Part shown: piece by piece, positions 56,954 through 64,000 of the stretch | How the letters are laid out: each line of letters starts with the position of its first letter | How positions within the stretch are numbered: the first letter of the stretch is position 1 | Origin: Brachycybe producta | Lineage: Eukaryota; Arthropoda; Diplopoda; Playtdesmida; Andrognathidae | DNA: 64,000 nucleotides | Direction of reading: 5' to 3' | Assembly: GCA_036925085.1 (NCBI GenBank) | Contig: JAUPFP010000004.1 | Location: 6,715,329 to 6,779,328 of the forward strand | Translations under genes and position numbers: made by a program | The notes under the pieces: model-generated | The model's database searches: none | What the model was told of the DNA's origin: nothing | The model's input: only the letters and a program-made list of their open reading frames with translations

Positions 56954-57097
56954 CTTCTTCTCATTTCGTTTAGCTGTTGTTCATGTCATGCTATTATTAT
57001 GTTCGATGCTTATTTCGTTTCTTTAACGCATATATATACAGGCGTATATTCAATGCTACACAAGTTCAATTTGGAATTCTGAATTCAGGCTCCACAC

Positions 57098-57126
57098 TTT
57101 TTCTTCTTCTTCTTCTTCTTCTTCTT
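57098..57126. repeat. CTT trinucleotide repeat
   Basis: About nine CTT units. Confidence 0.95.
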
Positions 57127-57603
57127 CAGTAGTAAAGTCTACAATTTCCATACGTGTAAAGAATCACTCTTATCCTTCAAAACATCGCATAGGACTATAT
57201 CCAAAAATATATACTAGATTCACATTCTATTTTTTTTCGACAACCAATAGCAGCTAGTCCTATTGGTTAATATATGAGCCCGATATTCACAGTATTCCAT
57301 ATCCTTGCATTATAAAGTGATGTTATACCACAAGAAAGAAAAGGTAAAAAAACCTGTTCTTGAGATTGAATCAGGTATTTTTTTTAGTAAAAATACTTTT
57401 TTAAAAAAAAATAAAATCTCAAACCGATTTTTTTGCTGATTTTATTTTATACCAAAGGTGGTAGCTAATCTTTTTACTAAAAAGAGCCACACAAAAAAGC
57501 AATTTGAAAAAAAAAAAAAACACATGAGCATAAATTGTGTCTTAAATATACAACAACCAACAATAGTTTTTTTTTGTTGTGAAACCAATGTTTCACCTGC
57601 TTA

Positions 57604-58176
57604 AAGAGACCATTACCTCCAGAAATTTCTTTTCAAAATATTGTTAAGACTTACCCAACGATTGTCAAAACGATTTTTAAATTTTAAAATAAGTCAATAA
57701 AACCATAATAAAAACTTAAAAATGCAGTGACTTTTTACGAGTCATCAAACAATGCTATTTTAAATTTTAAAAAAAACGAAAGTCTCCCCCTCCCTATTTT
57801 TGTGGCAAAGGTTGTCACCTCACATTTCCAGAATTCCTTAAACAAATACATGTATTCCCTATTCATATTCAACTCAATACAACCTTCCATGTGGAATAAT
57901 TCAAATATTTAATCCATAGTACTTTGAAATGAAAGTAATGTGAGCTGGTGACAACACATCAGAATTTGAGTAGAGGAGTAGACTTTGGGGGTTTTGTTGC
58001 CAATGTCTGTTCTTTGGTGGCACATCTATCTGATAAACTTCATTTACATGAAGTCAACCGATTTCTAATTGTTTTAAATTATATTAATCACTTATTTTAA
58101 ATTTTAAAAATCATTTTGGTAATCGATAAATAACTCTTGACAATATTTTGACAAGAAATTTCTGAAGGTAATGTTC
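57604..58176. mobile_element. AAAGAGACCATTACCTCC TIR element, copy 2
   Basis: The left end AAAGAGACCATTACCTCCAG + AAATTTC is mirrored at the right by GAAATTTCTGAAGGTAATG + TTCTCTTT. The interior matches copy 1 (35.5-36.1 kb) almost throughout, including AATACAACCTTCCATGTGGA, GTGAGCTGGTGACAACACAT and TTTTGTTGCCAATGTCTGTT. It lacks the extra folded segment at the right end of copy 1. No transposase. Confidence 0.75.
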
Positions 58177-58333
58177 TCTTTCAACAGAGGGGTTCCACAA
58201 CATAAAAACATTTTTTCTTGAGTAGGTCTAACTTTTAAATAGTATTGTTTTCATTGTTGAAAACCTACACAGAAAATTCAATACTGAAGCTCATGTGCCG
58301 AGTTATTTTCTTGAATCTAGGCTTGACATTTCT

Positions 58334-58780
58334 TAAGGAGGCTGAATAGATATTTATTTTGCTTCTGTCCTTTCGGATAGTGTCACTGCAGTGGCTAATG
58401 CTAAGCTTCACAGATGTTTTTTTGTTAAAATTGGACGTAAAAACGTCAAGCAAACGTTTTTTTTTTAAAAAAACATTATGAAGAAAATTAAATTGTTTTC
58501 AATACTAGAATGGCTAAAGATTATGATGAAAGTTTTTTGATGGCAATATATTAAAAAATACACATTTTATAGCAATTTGAAAATTGCGTGTTTTTCCATT
58601 AACATTAAATGAACAATCTATTTTGGCCTTTTTCAAACTGTCATAAAAAGTTCATTTTTTAAAGACATCATCATGAAAACAGTTTTAGAACTGTCAACAA
58701 CTATTCTAGTTTCTAAAACACTTTGAATTTTTTGTTTTTGCAAGGTTTCTCCTGAAAGAAGTTCACTTGAAAAATATAAA
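58334..58780. mobile_element. AAGGTGGCTGAATA TIR family, copy with one end
   Basis: The left end AAGGAGGCTGAATAGATATT is clear. Inside are GTCACTGCAGTGGCTAATG and GACGTAAAAACGTCAAG, matching 9431-10060 in reverse order and orientation. The right TIR is missing, and the copy fades near 58780. Confidence 0.55.
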
Positions 58781-59096
58781 TTTTATCGGAAGTGCGAGCA
58801 GGTTGGTGAAAAGAGATAGCACATAGGTCTAAGACAAGCAGGCGCGCCTTAAAAGCCACGTTAAAAAGCCATATTTTTTAAAGCAGCAAGACAAGCTTGC
58901 TCTATGTTTGAAGCGCCTTCTATCTTACAAATAACTGATGCAAATATCTTGTGTCATCAATAATTCAATACCGGTAGTTAATCAATTAGAATAAAAGGCG
59001 CCTCATAAACAGCAAGTTTAGTCGAGCCTCATCAAAAGCGTTTAGAAACTGAACGTATCCAAATGTGTTCGACACTCAAGAATGAAAAAAAAATTT
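58781..59096. other. Possible hAT interior, unassigned
   Basis: Patches richer in GC (GGCGCGCCTTAAAAGCC, AAAGGCGCCTCATAA) precede the hAT-like end at 59.1 kb and may belong to it. Nothing codes. Confidence 0.35.
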
Positions 59097-59143
59097 TTTA
59101 AGGGCTACCTATTGCCCACGGGTTGCAAATCCCTGGGTCTGTA
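59097..59143 (-). mobile_element. hAT terminus
   Basis: On the minus strand CCCAGGGATTTGCAACCCGT then GGGCAATAGGTAGCCCTTAA is a typical hAT end and subterminal block. The partner end was not found. Confidence 0.45.
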
Positions 59144-60489
59144 TAGAATATACACTATTACTAGCACTGTACAAGGACTATATATCTATGTATGTATTTT
59201 TGCTTTCATTTCAGCTCTTACAGCCAAAAAAAAAGCAACACAATAGAAAGCTAGATTGGATTGCCAAGCCAACAAAGAAAAAGTAAGCCAAACATAAGAG
59301 AGCAAAAGCAAGCACAGAGATATTGTCACCGATGTACAGGAAGAGAGGTTTGGTGTAAATTGAGTAGGGCCTATAGACTAAGCAACAAACACATACGTTA
59401 CATACAGTGTGCATGTACAACCTTAAAAAAATCCTTCCCATACATGTATATGTATATAGCCAGTTGTACTGTTAGTGCTTGATATTATGCATTATAAATG
59501 GAGATACAACAAACCAGTCTGTCTGAAAAGAGATATGGGTGGCTGCTAAAAATGACAACAAGTAGCAAGACATTGGCGCCATAATCCACTGGCTTAAAGA
59601 GTATTAGTTGAGGTCGTTGAGAAAAATGTCCTATAAGGTCCTAAAAACCAATAAAAAAATGAACTCATCCTGTATATGTTAAGAGCCTACATAATATACA
59701 GCCAGCCAAGATATTTGATACAACCCCTTTAAGAAACTCAACTAAAAAAAAAAAAACATGCTTTTCTCTTCTTTCATGATGCTTTTGCACAACATTTATT
59801 AAGCATAGTAGGTATATTTATCACGCTTTTTTTATGAGTATCCTGCAGGCCTACTATTAATTATACAGCAAAAACATCCATAATAATCTAAAGGCCCAAA
59901 CACACACACATGCGATCTAACCCTTTCATTGTGTTCAAACTTGAAGCTCCATTACCATTATAACAAAAGAAATCTAAGTCTTTTTTTTTCTTCCATATTA
60001 TTGTTACAAGTAACACAATAGAAGAAGATGTAGTAGGGCCCACTACTAACTCAATTTTGTCAATTTGCTTATCATTGCTTCCACTAATAAGAAACTATAA
60101 GGGGGGGGGGGTCATAATACCATCACACTCAAGAAAAAGTGAGCGTGTTTGTGAAGTGGAACAATGTACTTGTATATCTTATATATCCATAGAAAAAGAA
60201 TAGACAATATCTTGAAGAATACACACTATAGAAAAAGACAAGAAGTGATAGATGGAGGTCAAGTTAGGTTCACTTAATATTCTCTTTTGCTGTCAAAAAC
60301 TAACCAAGAGAAGAAGAAGAAGAAGAAAAGACAACCTCCAAAATAAGTGTCCAGTGAACTGAATCCTATCAATATAGGGGTCCTACCTCTCACTGAATGA
60401 TAGAAGCTCATACATATATTTAACATGTATTTAGGTAAAAGGGTTATGATACAAGGTTAAATAACATACATGTACACTATGTGTGCGTG
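59144..60489. other. No gene recognised
   Basis: AT-rich. A G-run at 60101-60110 and an AGA repeat at 60309-60330. Frames of 73-76 codons on both strands near 59.2-59.5 kb have no domain. Confidence 0.5.
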
Positions 60490-60688
60490 TGTATATATGT
60501 TACTGTCAATCTGCGGAATCAGTCAATCTGCAAAACCAACCAACGAACCTGATGGTGAATCTGCAAAGTTCAACACCTAAAATGTATTGAATTTTGGAGA
60601 TTCACCTCTAGCAAGGTTGGCTGTTTTGCAGATTGCCTAGGCAATCTGCAGATTGACTGATTCCACAGATTGACAGTAACATATATAT
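60490..60688. mobile_element. Palindromic foldback with GTTACTGTCAATCTG ends
   Basis: ATATATGTTACTGTCAATCTG then CGGAATCAGTCAATCTGC at the left is mirrored by GCAGATTGACTGATTCCACA + GATTGACAGTAACATATAT at the right. A further inverted part (ACCAACCAACGAACC../GGTTGGC; GGTGAATCTGC../GATTCACC) lies inside. CAATCTGC words recur four to five times. About 180-200 bp, non-coding, in a TA-rich target. Confidence 0.75.
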
Positions 60689-62111
60689 AAATTATATACT
60701 GCCCAATGTCCATAACATAATGCATCAAATAAGGAAAAAAAAATTATGATGACTGATGAATGATGTTCTCATTGAAGACATGGAGAGATTTGATAGGAAA
60801 AACCCTTAAAATTTATTTATGCAAATAACTTATTCGAAGTCAATTTATAAAAAAAAAAGAGAAAGATGATTGTGGTTTATCCAATGATCTCTAACCCACT
60901 TAGTGCTACCAAAGGTCACAATCACGTGACATTAAGAAAATCCCATCAAGAAAATCATGCGATGGATCAATTGATTATCTACTCAAATATTGATCGATCA
61001 ACCTGTTACAAGTTTCATACAACGTTTTTTAGGCGTGACATACGGCCTACAAAAAGTTGTAGTGAGTGTTTGTGTATTTTTCATTGTTGTGTTTCAGCAA
61101 ATAAAGTTTATATAGTTTACGGTTTGGTTATTGTAATAATTAGTAATTCGTACATAAACTTAATTAATTAATTAGTAAAATAGAATAACTTTATCTCATA
61201 AAAAATTGTATGTTACAAATGAGCAGAAATGTAATTTCTTTACAATGTATATCAAATTAAAATAAATCATTCAACCTAAATTTTTTTTCAAAATAAAAGC
61301 AATCACATTAGACAACATTCAATTAAATAAACAAAAAAAACACAACGGCAAAAATAATATATATAAAAGGAAAACATCAGAAATACACATTAAAAAGCAT
61401 TAGATAAATTGTTAGAAAAATATTTGCTTCCAGCCAACAAGACAATGCTGACTGACCACTGCCCCAAATTGTCAATTGCAATTTGCTTCAATGTAAGTCC
61501 AACACAACAAGAAAAATAAAAGAGGGAAAAAACAATAGATGGACTGTCATTTTATAATAATAAAAAAATGAAGATAATTTGTAAATAAATTAAATGACAG
61601 TATCATGATAAAATGCATTCTGTAACAAATATTTAGAGATAGCAAAAATTGTCATTTGTTTAGTTTTATATATTGGGAGTCAATTAAATCTCACATTAAA
61701 GACAACTAATTATTAAATGAAATTATTTTTTATTAAGTCTACTTTTTAGATCAAAATAAAACTTGTTAGAAGAAGAAGAAAAAAAAAAACACATCCCACA
61801 CAAACAAATATATTAACAGAAAAAAATGTTTCGAATCAAAATGACGAGGGTTGGAATTGGAGGCTAGCAATGCTTCTATTTAATGTGGTTGAAGACAAGA
61901 GAGAGACCTCATTCATTACCACAGTTGTGATGTTCATTTCGCTAGCGCGTGTGTGAACGAGACGTCATCAAGTGATGCCAATTATAACATTTCAGAACTC
62001 AAGTTTCCTATTTGAGTCAATCAATCCTCTCAGTAACAACACACGTTCACTTAACGTCACAAAGGTCACAAGACGAATGACACCACATTGTCACATTCAC
62101 AACCTCCTCTG
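60689..62111. other. No supported gene
   Basis: A 101-codon plus frame (60866-61171) has Cys/His residues (CSECLCIFHCC) but no known zinc-finger spacing or family match. AT-rich elsewhere. TGACGT-like words near 61960 are isolated. Confidence 0.45.
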
Positions 62112-62114
62112 TTA

Positions 62115-62766
62115 TGCCTAGTTCTCACAACCTTCTTGTAGCTCTGGCTAAAATAGCATTGGCTAAACGACTGTGTTCACATGTGAGCAGCTACATATGG
62201 GCTTTCTGACCTGCCTAAAGGTGGCACTCACTACAGCATATTTATTTCATTTTTACAAATTTGCCACTGGCCATTATGTGTGGACATTGTGCTGTGTATA
62301 GCCTGCATAATGTATACATAATTGGAGGGAAAATGGCTGATATTGTCCATACTAACAAAACTGAATTGCATGAGTCTTCATTGAACACACTAAATGCAAC
62401 ATACTTTAATTATAGGTAGGTTGATGATTTAGAGTTTATGGAAATAAGTAATTATTAAATAAGGATCAATTAATAATTTTAAATTATTTTAATAAATTAA
62501 CAAATAGACTGAAACATCTAACAATGGAAATAGAAAATGAATGACGCCATTTTCTATTCACATTTATGACCACCAGGTGGCATATTATCAAGTTAACTTT
62601 GTTTTGCATTCACACTAAATAATGTGTAGGCTACATATGGGTAACCAAGGCTACCTAACCAAAGCTAACATTTGACATTGACCACCATCTAGTGTGTGTT
62701 CTCACAACCCTTATACATAGGCTAAGTCCTTAGCCTGAGCTACAGGAAGGTTGTGAGAAATAGGCA
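62115..62766. mobile_element. PIF/Harbinger-like MITE with long TIRs
   Basis: The terminal inverted repeats TGCCTAGTTCTCACAACCTT + CTTGTAGCTC and, at the right, TGCCTATTTCTCACAACCTT + CCTGTAGCTC (reverse complement) are flanked by TTA (62112-62114 and 62767-62769). A subterminal TAGTGTGTGTTCTCACAACC near 62690 repeats the end motif. The interior contains paired CCACCATCTAGTG/CCACCAGGTGG-type words. About 652 bp with no transposase frame. Confidence 0.8.
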
Positions 62767-63344
62767 TTAGCAGCAGTCCATAGTATACTGAATACTGACC
62801 AATGTCACCATGCACTGCAGTTTAAGAGTGCAGGCCATGCAAAAGGTACAGATGATGGCGCCATCTAACAGCCAGGATTCAAGATGCATTAATATATGTG
62901 ATTGTAGGTTTTTTAAACTATCGATAGTTTGACTATCTAGTAGTCGACTATCGCGACAGTATTCCTATTCATATCGCTATCAGAACATAACTAAAATTAT
63001 ATTTTAGTATTTATTGTCAGAATAAATATTTTTAGCCACTATAGTGTATGTGTACGCATTTTAAATAATCATTAAAAAGCAGCCTTTTAGGCCTATAGTC
63101 GTGAAAGAAAAAATACAACAAAAACCTATTCTAAATATGGTTATATAATCGACCAAACAAAGTCATAAACAAAAAACTCCATGATTACGTGATTTTTGTA
63201 ATAAAACTCATAATAATAAGAACAACGCCGGAAAATTCCATTACATTAAATCGTTTACATAATTTATTAGTTGGACATGGGCTAGAAATAGAACAATAAT
63301 TTATGAATCAACCCCTTCAAAGTGTTCCTACAACTTAAAACTAC
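62767..63344. other. No gene; ACTATCGATAGT cluster
   Basis: At 62921-62965 AAACTATCGATAGTTTGACT and GTCGACTATCGCGACAG form a palindromic cluster like the hAT-type cluster at 1.13-1.24 kb. The rest is AT-rich. Confidence 0.45.
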
Positions 63345-63348
63345 TGTT

Positions 63349-63440
<92 letters not shown>
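63349..63440. repeat. (GA)n microsatellite
   Basis: About 45 uninterrupted GA units. The Ser/Leu frame on the minus strand is its translation. Confidence 0.97.
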
Positions 63441-63443
<3 letters not shown>

Positions 63444-64000
63444 TTACATTGATCTATAGTCAAGCAAAATCCTATAAGTATTATTAATGTAACAACAACA
63501 ACAAAACTGATTGTAATAAATCTTATGATCAAAAATTTGCACATAATTAGACTTCTATTTTAAGTCAACAGGTTTAACCAACAATAATATGAATTGCCAA
63601 TGACAACAGCCATTTTTTTCATGTCAATGTTTTATTGTTACAATACAAGAAAAAATTATAATAATTTGAAACTAGAAGCTTCATTAGACATTGGGGCAAT
63701 CATATCTTATGATGTCATTGCTTATGATTTATCAATGTATGACTATCACAATCCATCTTATCAACTGATATCAGCTGCAGGAAGGCATATTCAGATTTTT
63801 TTTTATTTCCTGCTTTTGACATGCTACATTTGAACTATTGCACCTCTGTCACAGGCTTTCCATGACTACTTGCCGAGTAAATTATCAAATGAAACCAAAT
63901 CAATAGCAATCATAAAGATATGGTAGGCTTATTTATATATTTGTCTTTGTGTTTATAATGTGTTGTAAATTTGCTTTTGTGATTGTTACAAGGTAACATA
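63441..64000. other. No supported gene
   Basis: A 79-codon plus frame (63594-63833) has no recognisable domain. No terminal repeat or RNA gene is visible up to the window edge. Confidence 0.45.

Noticed and set aside
60866-61171. Cys/His-rich frame as a zinc-finger protein
   Set aside because: Cys and His spacing fits no known finger, and no neighbouring coding sequence supports it.

Overview
This is AT-rich metazoan DNA with no host gene that I can defend. The longest open frames are either tandem-repeat translations or parts of transposable elements. The repeat mix fits an invertebrate animal: RTE-like and other LINE ends, tRNA-derived SINEs, Helitrons, hAT, mariner and Harbinger-type MITEs, many foldbacks, LTR elements, and long GA/TA/CA microsatellites. 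A mollusc or another lophotrochozoan is a guess at low confidence. No rRNA or stand-alone tRNA gene, CRISPR array or bacterial-type operon was seen. The window reads as intergenic or deep intronic sequence.

Layout. 0-14 kb: arms of a TTAA-ended foldback family, a 22-bp minisatellite, a TIR family starting AAGGTGG, a LINE end near 8 kb, a Harbinger-like MITE (12.5 kb) and a palindromic foldback (13.0 kb). 14-27 kb: two more TTAA-family copies, a mariner-like MITE (18.8 kb), two LINE ends (19.8 and 20.5 kb), a MITE with a perfect 26-bp hairpin (20.7 kb), a hAT relic keeping the transposase C-terminus (21.1 kb), a TATA-bearing LTR-like segment (22.5 kb), and a nest of an LTR remnant and a foldback (23.3-25.1 kb). 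27.5-34.4 kb: a Ty3/gypsy-type LTR element on the minus strand with two 1722-bp LTRs that look identical, a tRNA-Ser type primer site and a gag frame, but no visible polymerase. It is young and non-autonomous. 34.5-64 kb: foldbacks with Helitrons in their loops, a 27-bp satellite-like array (36.9-37.8 kb), two SINE copies, five Helitron derivatives, an RTE relic (45.4-46.2 kb), a mariner deletion derivative (46.5 kb), a 22-bp array (49.4 kb), a hAT with a perfect 8-bp target duplication (51.7 kb), a GA tract, and more MITEs and foldbacks.

No genes work together here. The history of insertions is what can be read. Helitrons lie inside foldbacks, a small foldback lies inside Helitrons (with a near-empty site in a sister copy), and several unrelated elements share terminal arrays of CCTAAA-like motifs. 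The most notable features are the compact Helitron family (helicase C-terminus plus a hairpin/CTAG end), its inverted twin with two outward 3' ends, and the young gypsy-type element with three T-box-like palindromes in each LTR.
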